Source: JBBIWA01 sp037439425
Lineage (GTDB): Bacteria; Acidobacteriota; Blastocatellia; RBC074
Direction of reading: 5' to 3'
Length of the DNA stretch: 9,926 nucleotides
NCBI GenBank assembly: GCA_037439425.1
Contig: JBBIWA010000118.1
Coordinates: forward strand, 1 to 9,926
In this document: positions 1 to 5,580 of the stretch, in pieces
How the letters are laid out: each line of letters opens with the position of its first letter
How positions within the stretch are numbered: position 1 is the first letter of the stretch
Translations under genes and position numbers: made by a program
The notes under the pieces: generated by a model
What the model saw: the letters and a program-made list of their open reading frames with translations, nothing else
Database searches by the model: none
What the model was told of the DNA's origin: nothing

Positions 1-177
1 GCACGGTAGCCGCAATACCAGGCATATCAGTTCAGCTGGTGACTTGATCTTGCGGGCGCGAACAAAAGCTTTGCACTTGTAAGCCGATTCGATCAAGTCC
101 GGCGGCAAATCTTTCAACAGTTCTTCAAATTCTTGGTCTTCTGGTTTATTACTAAGATCAGGAAGTGGTTTCTGCAT
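1..177 (-). CDS. IS4-type transposase, N-terminal fragment (runs off left edge)
   Basis: The minus strand reads openly from an ATG at 177-175 to the window edge, giving 59 codons. The N-terminus is acidic and then reads LPPDLIESAYKCKAFVRARK followed by IKSPAELICLVL. This matches what I know of the N-terminal region of many IS4-family DDE transposases, where an 'LPPD..E.A...GA..R.R.I.S...LLRLLL' segment precedes the catalytic domain. The catalytic DDE residues lie outside the window. A strong ribosome binding site (GAGGAG at 190-185) sits 7 bases before the ATG and decides the start. The last residues (LRLPC) do not look like the usual continuation (a leucine-rich stretch then Tyr), so a frameshift or decay just at the edge is possible. 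An alternative is an uncharacterised protein with a similar N-terminus; the assignment is by recognition only. Confidence 0.6.
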   Translation of the reverse strand, partial: MQKPLPDLSNKPEDQEFEELLKDLPPDLIESAYKCKAFVRARKIKSPAELICLVLRLPC

Positions 178-184
178 CGTTCTT

Positions 185-190
185 CTCCTC
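185..190 (-). promoter_or_regulatory. Ribosome binding site of the transposase fragment
   Basis: GAGGAG on the minus strand, 7 bases before the ATG at 177. It fixes the start of the partial transposase. Confidence 0.6.
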
Positions 191-288
191 AAGGAAGAAA
201 ATCTTAAAAGCGATACAGAATGCCACTTCTTTTCAATAACTTACAACCTTATCCTGGCGCACATGGGAAATCGGGGGAGGGTTCCAAG

Positions 289-317
289 TCAAGTCTTCGA
301 CCGTAGGTTAGACTTGA
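289..317. repeat. 8-bp inverted repeat (hairpin)
   Basis: TCAAGTCT (289-296) and its exact reverse complement AGACTTGA (310-317) flank a 13-base loop. It lies 5 bases before the 20-bp palindrome. No T-run follows on either strand, so it does not look like an intrinsic terminator. Confidence 0.5.
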
Positions 318-322
318 AGCCT

Positions 323-342
323 CCACCAACTGCAGTTGGTGG
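323..342. repeat. 20-bp perfect palindrome
   Basis: CCACCAACTGCAGTTGGTGG is identical to its own reverse complement, with no spacer. It is centred on a PstI-like CTGCAG core. It could be a dimeric-protein operator, a REP-like element or part of a mobile-element end. The sequence alone does not decide. Confidence 0.7.
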
Positions 343-579
343 GATTGCGACCGACCTTTGAAAACAGCACCCATCAGCTATCGAGCCTTAGCTTACCCTG
401 ACGGTGCAAGAATGAAGTGACTGGCACTCTGTGTTTTGTTTGACAAGGGCGTTGCTGCTCAAACCCCATCACTACTATTGGAGCCTGGCCGGTTCCTCTC
501 TGGGAAAGTACCGCTTGCCAGCCCTATGCTCGGTCCAGAAAGTAGGGCCAGAAAGTAGAGATGGACGAAGGCGTTTCTA

Positions 580-588
580 TGCTACAAT
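580..588 (+). promoter_or_regulatory. Possible extended -10 promoter
   Basis: TGC-TACAAT (580-588) matches an extended -10 element (TGN immediately before a 5/6 TATAAT match). The expected -35 position (about 560-565) has no good hexamer. Transcription would start near 595, leaving a leader of about 130 nt before the small gene at 724. Confidence 0.3.
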
Positions 589-723
589 GCTTGAGCAGCT
601 ACAGTGGCAGATCCAGTTAGTGGCTCCTGTCTTGCTCTCTCTGACAACTCAACTGGGACTACCCGGGAGGCCGTATGGGAGGGGGAATCTCTCAGTAACG
701 AGATTCAACTTGAGGTGAGTAAT

Positions 724-930
724 ATGTGTCATGTGATTATCGTCCAGGAGTGGGACCCTGATGATTTCCACCAGCGGGTGGCAGAGATGGAGGCCGAGGG
801 ATATGTGGCGCGACAGGAAACCTATCGGATTACCCCGGAGATGGATCCGGAGACAGGCAAAATCAGCCACCTGTATACGATTGAAATGTGCAAACACGAA
901 GCTGAGCTCTCTAATCACCCGGCTCCCTAG
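724..930 (+). CDS. Small hypothetical protein, 68 residues
   Basis: I do not recognise a family. The protein begins MCHVIIVQEWDPDDF and is rich in acidic residues, with a predicted strand (CHVIIVQEW), a helix (DDFHQRVAEMEAEGY) and a second half, ARQETYRITPEMDPETGKI, ending in another strand (HLYTIEM). The alternation looks like a small soluble alpha/beta fold, not random translation. There is no signal peptide or membrane segment. The frame is open further upstream to an ATG at 604, but I chose 724 because TGAGGTGAG (711-719) lies just before it and the upstream 40 residues are low in protein-like pattern. It is a single-gene unit converging on the rhamnose cluster, with 116 bases and two weak hairpins between them. 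Function unknown; it is probably a lineage-specific conserved hypothetical. Confidence 0.65.
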   Translation: MCHVIIVQEWDPDDFHQRVAEMEAEGYVARQETYRITPEMDPETGKISHLYTIEMCKHEAELSNHPAP

Positions 931-941
931 AAGAGGGGCTT

Positions 942-997
942 CTCGTTTTGAGAACGAGGCTGGAGGCTAAGGGCTTCTCTTTCAGCCGATGAGAGAA
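942..997. terminator. Two weak hairpins between convergent genes
   Basis: CTCGTT (942-947) pairs with AACGAG (953-958) around a 5-base loop, starting 11 bases after the stop codon of the small gene. A second 6-bp stem pairs TTCTCT (975-980) with AGAGAA (992-997). Neither has a U-run on either strand, so intrinsic termination is only a suggestion. Their place between two converging genes is where a shared terminator would be expected. Confidence 0.3.
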
Positions 998-1046
998 AGT
1001 GATGCTTCGTTCCCACCCTCTAGCAGACCGGTTATCTGGCTGGTGC

Positions 1047-1343
1047 CTAATCTTCATCTCTGGCTGCCGAGGCAATTCTGCGTTGCTTGAAGGCTTGGCT
1101 CAACTCTTCGGCCATCTCATCACGGGTCAACTGTTGGGATCCGAATTGGCCGATGATCTCAAAGCCTTGAGCTGCAGCAAAAACCTCCTCGACGCGAAAA
1201 TCTTTCTCAAGAGTTGGGATCTTAATCTGTCCCTGGGGATTGATCACGCACTCCCGGGTCGAGCCAGGGTCGCGAAATCTGATGGAAACGCGCTTATCAA
1301 TGGCGTAGCGTCTCAGCTCTAACAACTTCAGCTCTCTATTCAT
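1047..1343 (-). CDS. Small hypothetical protein, 98 residues, last gene of rhamnose cluster
   Basis: I do not recognise a named family. The protein begins MNRELKLLELRRYAIDKR, has a strand-rich middle (VSIRFRDPGSTRECVIN, then GQIKIPTLEKDFRVEEVF) and ends in a charged helix (RDEMAEELSQAFKQRR). It has no signal peptide and no membrane segment, so it is likely a small cytoplasmic protein. It starts 23 bases after the stop codon of the RfbC-like gene on the same strand, which suggests co-transcription. The ribosome binding site is poor: GAGAG lies directly against the ATG, so translation may depend on coupling to the gene before it. Being next to sugar-nucleotide genes is the only hint of role, and it is weak. 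The protein-like alternation of hydrophobic and charged residues supports it as real. Confidence 0.65.
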   Translation of the reverse strand: MNRELKLLELRRYAIDKRVSIRFRDPGSTRECVINPQGQIKIPTLEKDFRVEEVFAAAQGFEIIGQFGSQQLTRDEMAEELSQAFKQRRIASAARDED

Positions 1344-1366
1344 CTCTCAAGTCAGCAATGTCCAAG

Positions 1367-1843
1367 TTAATCCATCTGGAAAGGCGAGTCTGGCAAATTC
1401 TCGTAGCGAATCTCATCCACCGGTTCGCGCCGGCCTTCGCCCTTGAAGAGGCGATTGGCGCAGTTGATGACGAAGCCGGGTTTGTCGCCGATGTTTTTGT
1501 AGCCGTGGGTCACGCCTTTCGGCACCAGCACCAGGCTGGGATGGTCTTCCCCTACCAGGATCGTCATCTCGTTGCCGAAAGTCGGTGACCCTGGCCGGTT
1601 ATCCCACATCTTCAACTTGAAGTTTGAGGGGCCAATGAAGGCGAACAGGTCTGACTGGTCTACGTGCTCGTGTGGGCCGCGCGTCACCTCTGGCAGCGAC
1701 ATCGAGATATAGGCCATTACCGGATAGTACTCCGGCTCAAGTTCATCTTGCCGGAAGATTTCAGCTAACCAGCCGCGCTCATCCGTGTGTTTGCGCAACT
1801 CGCGGATGATCACGCCAGCGATGGGGCCAGGTTTGAATTTCAT
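1367..1843 (-). CDS. rfbC: dTDP-4-dehydrorhamnose 3,5-epimerase family protein (RfbC/RmlC-like cupin)
   Basis: By family, it would epimerise dTDP-4-keto-6-deoxyglucose at C3 and C5 in the cytoplasm, the third step to dTDP-L-rhamnose. The product is 158 residues, shorter than classical RmlC (about 180). Visible elements are IAGVIIREL then DERGWLAEIF near the N-terminus, the cupin His motif TRGPHEH (54-60, His58 and His60), WDNRPGSPTFG (80-90), and PKGVTHGY (108-115, His113). Classical RmlC has RGLHYQ here and a Lys soon after; this protein has PHEHVDQSDLF, like a divergent subfamily often annotated as epimerase. The activity is therefore probable but not certain. I chose the ATG at 1843, 4 bases after the rfbA stop. 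An ATG at 1867 would overlap rfbA by 20 bases. Neither has a clear ribosome binding site, so translational coupling is likely. Confidence 0.8.
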   Translation of the reverse strand: MKFKPGPIAGVIIRELRKHTDERGWLAEIFRQDELEPEYYPVMAYISMSLPEVTRGPHEHVDQSDLFAFIGPSNFKLKMWDNRPGSPTFGNEMTILVGEDHPSLVLVPKGVTHGYKNIGDKPGFVINCANRLFKGEGRREPVDEIRYENLPDSPFQMD

Positions 1844-1847
1844 CTGT

Positions 1848-2606
1848 TCAGCTTTGATCGGTTGCATAGTGACTGAGGTGAGTGCGAGCCTGGCGCATCT
1901 GCGCCACCAGTTGGGTAGCGCGATAGAGGCTCTCGAAAGTTCCGGCATCGGTCCACCAGCCCTCCAGTATCTCCCAGGTCATCTCGCCGCGTTCGATATA
2001 GGTGTTATTGACGTCGGTGATCTCCAGCTCGTTGCGCGCGCTCGGTCGCAACCCTTCGATGATGTCGAAGACCGTCGCATCGTACATATAGATTCCGGTG
2101 ACGGCATAGTTGGATGGTGGGGCAGCTGGTTTCTCTTCGATCCGGACAAGCTGGCCGTTTTCAAATACTGCGACGCCGAAACGCTGCGGATCAGGCACTT
2201 CCTTGAGCAGAATCTTGGCGCCCGATCCTTGATGGCGGAAGCGTTTGACATAAGTGCTGATGCTGCTTTCGATCAGGTTGTCACCAAGGATGACGCAGAT
2301 CGGCTCACCATCAGCGAAATCTTTCGCCAGCTTCAGCGCCTCAGCAATGCCGCCTTCCCCTTCCTGATAAGAGTAGCTCAGATGCTTGAGGCCGAACTCT
2401 TTTCCATTGCTCAGCAGGCGCAAGAAGTCGCCCGCATTATTGCCGCCGGTCACAATCATAATGTCTCGGATTCCAGCCTCAACCAGCGTGTGCAGCGGGT
2501 AATAGATCATCGGCCGGTCGTAGACTGGCAGCAGATGTTTGTTCGTGATTTTAGTCAGCGGATAGAGTCGAGTTCCCAATCCGCCTGCCAGAATAACTCC
2601 TTTCAT
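1848..2606 (-). CDS. rfbA: Glucose-1-phosphate thymidylyltransferase (short-form RmlA)
   Basis: This enzyme joins dTTP and alpha-D-glucose-1-phosphate to give dTDP-glucose and pyrophosphate, the first step of dTDP-L-rhamnose synthesis in the cytoplasm. Motifs, numbered from the second Met: GGLGTR (8-13) with the following TKITNKHLLPVYDRPM is the nucleotide-binding loop and signature; LGDN (107-110) holds the metal-binding Asp; EEKP (157-160), ELEITDV (193-199) and WWTDAGTF (217-224) are the sugar-binding and second metal-binding parts. At 252 residues it belongs to the short RmlA class (about 240-250), lacking the C-terminal regulatory extension of the roughly 290-residue enterobacterial form. 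Two ATGs are adjacent (2609 and 2606). I chose 2606 because GAGGG at 2615-2611 is then 4 bases away. It follows rfbD by about 40 bases and precedes the epimerase by 4 bases. Confidence 0.95.
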   Translation of the reverse strand: MKGVILAGGLGTRLYPLTKITNKHLLPVYDRPMIYYPLHTLVEAGIRDIMIVTGGNNAGDFLRLLSNGKEFGLKHLSYSYQEGEGGIAEALKLAKDFADGEPICVILGDNLIESSISTYVKRFRHQGSGAKILLKEVPDPQRFGVAVFENGQLVRIEEKPAAPPSNYAVTGIYMYDATVFDIIEGLRPSARNELEITDVNNTYIERGEMTWEILEGWWTDAGTFESLYRATQLVAQMRQARTHLSHYATDQS

Positions 2607-2646
2607 CATTCCCTCGTAAAATCAGGTTTCAGACTTCTTCCCCCTT

Positions 2647-3522
2647 TCACCCCATCGCCCAGCGGCCCCGGTGACCTTTTTCAATCAGATAGGCGGCCAG
2701 GGCTTTTCGCCAGTGGCGCAGCGGCGGCCACTTTTCACTGCGCAAGACGGAGTAGGCTGGACGCCGTGCCGGGCGTCCCAGCTCGGCACTGGTAATGGGG
2801 CGCACTTCAGCTCTCAGCCCAAGTTCGTTGATGACCGCGCGCGCGAAATCGCACCAGCTCACCTCGCCATCGGCCGCCAGATGGTGAAGGCCATAAGCAG
2901 TGGAATGAATAAGCTCGGCCATGGCTTCGGCCAGGTCGCGCGTGTAAGTCGGCGAAGTGATTTGATCAGCCACCACTGGCACCACGCTTTCGCTCTGCGC
3001 CCGGCGTATAATCGCCTCGACGAAGTTCCCACCTTTGCCCCTTGAACCAGCAACGCCGTACAGGCCGCAGCTGCGGACAATATAATGCTTCGGATTACGC
3101 TGCTGCACCACCTCTTCGCCCGAAAGCTTCGACATCCCGTAGATGTTAAGTGGGCGCGGAGTGTCGCTTTCCAGATAGGGGGCACCTTTGGTGCCATCGA
3201 AGACGTAATCGGTGCTGACGTGCAGGATTGAGGCTCCGAGAGCATGGGTGAGCTCGGCCAGCTTCCCTGGCGCAATGGCGTTGACTGCGAATGCCTGGCT
3301 AACCATCTGCTCGCACTCGTCTACTCGATTCTCGGCCGCGACATTGACCACGACCTGGGGCTGGAGCTGATTGAGCACCCTACCTATTTGAGCTTCGTCA
3401 GTGATGTCGAGTTCGGCTCTCCCTAGCGAGGTGACCGCCTCTCCGCGCGCAGCCAAGATGGCAGCCAGCTCCTGTCCCAGTTGTCCTCCGGCACCAGTGA
3501 TGACAATCTTGAGGCCCGGCAT
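2647..3522 (-). CDS. rfbD: dTDP-4-dehydrorhamnose reductase (RmlD)
   Basis: This is the last step of dTDP-L-rhamnose synthesis: NAD(P)H-dependent reduction of the 4-keto group, in the cytoplasm. The 291-residue protein has the length and layout of RmlD, a short-chain dehydrogenase of the extended type. The Rossmann motif ITGAGGQLGQEL (8-19) binds the cofactor, LDITD (38-42) follows the second strand, VVVNVAAENRVDECE (57-71) matches the family's 'N.AAYT.VD.AE' block, STDYVFDG (103-110) carries the catalytic Ser/Thr region, and YGMSK (128-132) supplies the Tyr-Lys pair. PTYTRDLAEA (191-200) is also typical. The start at 3522 gives the expected N-terminus, but there is no obvious ribosome binding site; a 9-bp hairpin lies 9 bases upstream. 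Its stop is about 40 bases before rfbA on the same strand. Confidence 0.95.
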   Translation of the reverse strand: MPGLKIVITGAGGQLGQELAAILAARGEAVTSLGRAELDITDEAQIGRVLNQLQPQVVVNVAAENRVDECEQMVSQAFAVNAIAPGKLAELTHALGASILHVSTDYVFDGTKGAPYLESDTPRPLNIYGMSKLSGEEVVQQRNPKHYIVRSCGLYGVAGSRGKGGNFVEAIIRRAQSESVVPVVADQITSPTYTRDLAEAMAELIHSTAYGLHHLAADGEVSWCDFARAVINELGLRAEVRPITSAELGRPARRPAYSVLRSEKWPPLRHWRKALAAYLIEKGHRGRWAMG

Positions 3523-3531
3523 ATCAGTCAG

Positions 3532-3556
3532 ATTTCGGATGGGGCAAATCCGAAAT
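3532..3556. repeat. 9-bp perfect hairpin in front of rfbD
   Basis: ATTTCGGAT (3532-3540) and ATCCGAAAT (3548-3556) are exact reverse complements around a 7-base loop (GGGGCAA). It lies between the stop codon of the small exported gene (3577) and the rfbD start (3522). There is no U-run after it on the minus strand, so it is more likely an mRNA processing, stability or translation-control element than a terminator. Confidence 0.5.
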
Positions 3557-3576
3557 TCGCAGTGCGCAATTCACGC

Positions 3577-3837
3577 CTATGGTTGTTTGTTCGTTCGGGG
3601 GCTATCCGGCTTTGACTCCGCTTTGGCCTCGCTTGCCCGAGTGGGGCGGCGTTTGCGGAGAAAGGTCATCACTTTGGCCGGCACGATTTCCAGCGCGCCT
3701 TCACAGGCGGAGCCTTGCGCTGCCTGGGTCTTCTTATCCGGCTGGGCCGGAGTAGTCTGGGCACAGACCAGCGAGCCAGTCAGAGCTAAAGTCAGCGCGA
3801 GTGTAAGTGTTGTGAGCAGAGAGCATCTCTTTTTCAT
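3577..3837 (-). CDS. Small exported protein, 86 residues, first gene of rhamnose cluster
   Basis: I recognise no family. The N-terminus MKKRCSLLTTLTLALTLALT is a clear Sec signal peptide: basic start, hydrophobic core (7-24), and a VCA-Q cleavage site after residue 26. A lipobox is absent, because Val precedes Cys25 where Gly, Ala or Ser is needed. The mature part of about 60 residues is Gln/Lys/Pro-rich with one compact central motif, CEGALEIVPAKVMTFLRKRR, and a charged, disordered tail. It carries a single Cys after cleavage. The frame is open further upstream to 4047, but AGAGGAAA (3852-3845) is 7 bases before the ATG at 3837 and the signal peptide begins exactly there. It precedes rfbD by 54 bases on the same strand, so it may be co-transcribed. 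A periplasmic or surface role is inferred from the signal peptide only. Confidence 0.7.
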   Translation of the reverse strand: MKKRCSLLTTLTLALTLALTGSLVCAQTTPAQPDKKTQAAQGSACEGALEIVPAKVMTFLRKRRPTRASEAKAESKPDSPRTNKQP

Positions 3838-3869
3838 GGTGATTTCCTCTAATTCCAACTGGCCAGCAT

Positions 3870-3899
3870 ATATTAACCCATTAGGGCAAGTGGCGTAAA
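3870..3899 (-). promoter_or_regulatory. Possible promoter of the rhamnose cluster
   Basis: On the minus strand TTTACG (3899-3894, 4 of 6 to TTGACA) and TAATAT (3875-3870, 4 of 6 to TATAAT) are 18 bases apart. Transcription would start about 25 bases before the small exported gene. The match is modest; it is proposed mainly because it is the best pair upstream of that gene. Confidence 0.3.
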
Positions 3900-3963
3900 C
3901 GTGTCGGGTAAAGCCAGTCAGGAGTTTTTTTCTTCTCTCTTGCCTCTGGCGAGAGCTTCTGGC

Positions 3964-3992
3964 TTGCAAAGGGCCGATCCCTCTCTTATAAT
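3964..3992 (+). promoter_or_regulatory. Near-consensus sigma-70-type promoter for the helicase-loader gene
   Basis: TTGCAA (3964-3969, 5 of 6) and TATAAT (3987-3992, 6 of 6) are separated by exactly 17 bases. Transcription would start near 3999-4000, giving a leader of about 88 nt before the ATG at 4088. It also makes the alternative TTG start at 4004 unlikely, since that codon would sit at the very 5' end of the RNA. Confidence 0.75.
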
Positions 3993-4087
3993 GCGCCACG
4001 ATTTTGACCGAAACTTTGCGCCGATTGAAACTCACAGGGGAAGGCATCCGTCTTTCCGCAGTGAAATCACCTTTACTTTCAAAGGGG

Positions 4088-4840
4088 ATGGTCTCGGAAC
4101 TCGCTAATTTGCAGCCTGCCGAGTGCGTCTATTGTAGTGGCACCGGTTGGGAGTTTGTGGAGGGCAGAGGTGCGCGCCCTTGCCGCTGTCGGCTCCAGGA
4201 GCGGCGGGCGCAGTTGCTGGCGGCGGCACGCATCCCGAAGCGCTATGAAAATTGCTCCTTCGACAATTACCATCCGCAGGGTGGACCGACAACGGCCAAT
4301 TTCCTCTCTCAGGCCTATGCGCTCCGGGATTCTAAGCATCTGGTGGATGAATATCCAAATCTGGACATTGGCTTGCTCTTCATCGGCCCGTGCGGCGTAG
4401 GCAAGACCCATCTGGCAACGGCCATTATCAAAGCGCTCATTCAAACCAAAGGGGTAGCCTGCCTGTTTTACGATTTCCGTGATCTGCTCAAGGAGATTCA
4501 AGACAGCTACAATCCTGCTTCCCGGACCTCGGAGTTGAAGGTGCTGGAGCCGGTCTATGAAGCTGAAGTGCTGGTGCTGGATGAGCTGGGAGCCTCGAAG
4601 CCGACCGACTGGGTGCGCGACACCATGACGCAAATCATCAATGCGCGCTACAATGACAAGAAGGTCACCATCTTTACTTCCAATTATCTCGACGAGCCAA
4701 CCACGCCGGGTGAAGAGACCCTGACAGATCGCGTCGGCGTGAGGTTGCGTTCCCGCCTGCACGAGATGTGCAAGGTCGTCCAGATCAAAGGCGATGATTA
4801 CCGCCTCAAGATCCGCAACAATCGCGGACACAAGTTCTGA
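4088..4840 (+). CDS. DnaC/IstB-like AAA+ ATPase (helicase-loader type) with N-terminal Cys4 motif
   Basis: The product is 250 residues. The N-terminus has CVYC (13-16) and CRC (32-34), spaced as a likely zinc-binding motif, followed by a basic linker. The ATPase core has Walker A GPCGVGKT (100-107), Walker B VLVLDELG (161-168), the sensor-1 strand TIFTSNY (194-200) and the RLRSRLHEMC segment (219-228), which matches the arginine-bearing 'R..SRL.EM' end of DnaC/DnaI/IstB proteins. By family, it would use ATP to load the replicative helicase DnaB or, as IstB, assist a transposase. No transposase or dnaB lies next to it, so a chromosomal DnaC/DnaI-like role is inferred. The frame extends to a TTG at 4004; I chose the ATG at 4088 from the promoter position, though its GGGG is directly against the ATG, a poor spacing. 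No terminator is evident after it. Confidence 0.85.
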   Translation: MVSELANLQPAECVYCSGTGWEFVEGRGARPCRCRLQERRAQLLAAARIPKRYENCSFDNYHPQGGPTTANFLSQAYALRDSKHLVDEYPNLDIGLLFIGPCGVGKTHLATAIIKALIQTKGVACLFYDFRDLLKEIQDSYNPASRTSELKVLEPVYEAEVLVLDELGASKPTDWVRDTMTQIINARYNDKKVTIFTSNYLDEPTTPGEETLTDRVGVRLRSRLHEMCKVVQIKGDDYRLKIRNNRGHKF

Positions 4841-5030
4841 CCCTCGCACACAACTATGCACGAGCCCCACTATCCTTGCCACTGTGCGCGGAAATAAAGC
4901 GGATGGTGAATAGTGAAGGGAAAAAGCTCTCTTCCTTAGATTCGTTAAGCAAACCGCGATTGTGCGCTTCACTGGCGATTGGCACCAGACGGCACCGAGC
5001 AATTCTGGCAGCCTTCCTCTCGCCCTTCGT

Positions 5031-5051
5031 ATTCGTTAGCCTCAAACGAAT
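5031..5051. repeat. 7-bp inverted repeat
   Basis: ATTCGTT (5031-5037) and AACGAAT (5045-5051) are exact reverse complements around a 7-base loop. No T-run follows. It may be a weak termination or regulatory element downstream of the helicase-loader gene. Confidence 0.35.
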
Positions 5052-5144
5052 CCTGTCACCGCGTGCAGGTTCACTCGTCTTACCTCTCACCTCTCAGGTC
5101 GTGATTTTCCGGCAAAAGGGATGCTATCTCCCGGGGGATTGGTA

Positions 5145-5173
5145 TTGACTATCCGCTGGATCCATCGTATAAG
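5145..5173 (+). promoter_or_regulatory. Probable promoter of the TonB-dependent receptor gene
   Basis: TTGACT (5145-5150, 5 of 6) and TATAAG (5168-5173, 5 of 6) are separated by 17 bases. Transcription would start near 5180 and run about 405 nt before the receptor's ATG. I found no equally good pair closer to the gene. An unseen alternative sigma-factor promoter nearer the gene remains possible. Confidence 0.6.
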
Positions 5174-5354
5174 AAGGCCATCTAAATTTTTGGCAGTCGT
5201 TCTACAACTCAGAATACGACTCAGAAAACGCTATCTTAAATACTTTCTCTGAGGTGAGTTCATCATTGCGACTATTAAAGAGACAGCTGTAGTTGAGTCT
5301 AAGGCTGGCAGCTTTCCTTACATGGTTGCCGATTGCCAGAGGTGAAAGTCCTCT

Positions 5355-5386
5355 CAATTTCTTATCGCTTCAATTTCTTATCGCTC
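5355..5386. repeat. 16-bp tandem repeat, two copies
   Basis: CAATTTCTTATCGCTT (5355-5370) is directly repeated as CAATTTCTTATCGCTC (5371-5386), with one final mismatch. It lies inside the inferred leader of the receptor gene and could be a replication-slippage duplication or a paired binding site. Confidence 0.7.
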
Positions 5387-5511
5387 GCGCTCAAGTCAGT
5401 TAGCGCTGGCAAGAAACCATCAATAGGGCCAGACTTCGAACAGACAGGCCTTGAGGACAAGGCCAGAAGAGAGAGTTCGGAGATGAGCGCCTCCTGCTGG
5501 GATGAATCACT

Positions 5512-5553
5512 TACCTCTTTTACCTGTCTATAGACAGACAGTCTCAAGAGGTA
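5512..5553. repeat. Nested inverted repeat upstream of the receptor gene
   Basis: An 8-bp outer arm, TACCTCTT (5512-5519) and AAGAGGTA (5546-5553), encloses a 14-bp perfect palindrome CTGTCTATAGACAG (5524-5537). The structure ends 21 bases before the ribosome binding site. In RNA the outer arm could close a cloverleaf-like stem; in DNA the palindrome could be an operator for a dimeric regulator. Confidence 0.6.
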
Positions 5554-5574
5554 TTTCCTTCAATCAAGAATAAC

Positions 5575-5580
5575 AGGAGG
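5575..5580 (+). promoter_or_regulatory. Ribosome binding site of the receptor gene
   Basis: AGGAGG, a perfect anti-16S match, sits 5 bases before the ATG at 5586 and fixes the start. Confidence 0.8.

Larger units (their letters stand above)
178..723. other. Non-coding stretch between IS edge and small gene
   Basis: No convincing gene is present in these 546 bases. A 95-codon frame from a GTG at 431 has no ribosome binding site, no recognisable composition and overlaps the next gene's leader, so it was not called. The stretch holds an 8-bp hairpin (289-317), a 20-bp perfect palindrome (323-342), two nearby copies of CCAGAAAGTAG (535-545 and 548-558) and a possible extended -10 promoter (580-588). 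The outer end of the insertion sequence should lie somewhere here, upstream of the transposase start, but I cannot place the terminal inverted repeat because the other end is not in the window. Confidence 0.5.

Noticed and set aside
431..718. 95-codon plus-strand frame
   Set aside because: GTG start without a ribosome binding site, an unnatural composition, and overlap with the leader of the gene at 724.
1785..2795. 336-codon plus-strand frame
   Set aside because: It lies opposite rfbA and rfbD, whose motifs are unmistakable. The frame has no ribosome binding site and an unlikely residue pattern.
1047..3837. Toxin-antitoxin or defence system among the small genes of the cluster
   Set aside because: Neither small protein shows a toxin, antitoxin or nuclease motif, and the context is sugar-nucleotide synthesis.
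4079..5002. 307-codon minus-strand frame
   Set aside because: It is antisense to the AAA+ ATPase, which has intact Walker A, Walker B and sensor motifs on the plus strand.
4854..5148. Overlapping 78- and 90-codon frames on both strands
   Set aside because: Both lack ribosome binding sites and look like chance frames in an intergenic region.
5325..5354. GAGGTGAAAGTCCTC string resembling pieces of group II introns
   Set aside because: No domain V, no GUGYG boundary nearby and no reverse transcriptase; treated as a simple 5-bp hairpin.
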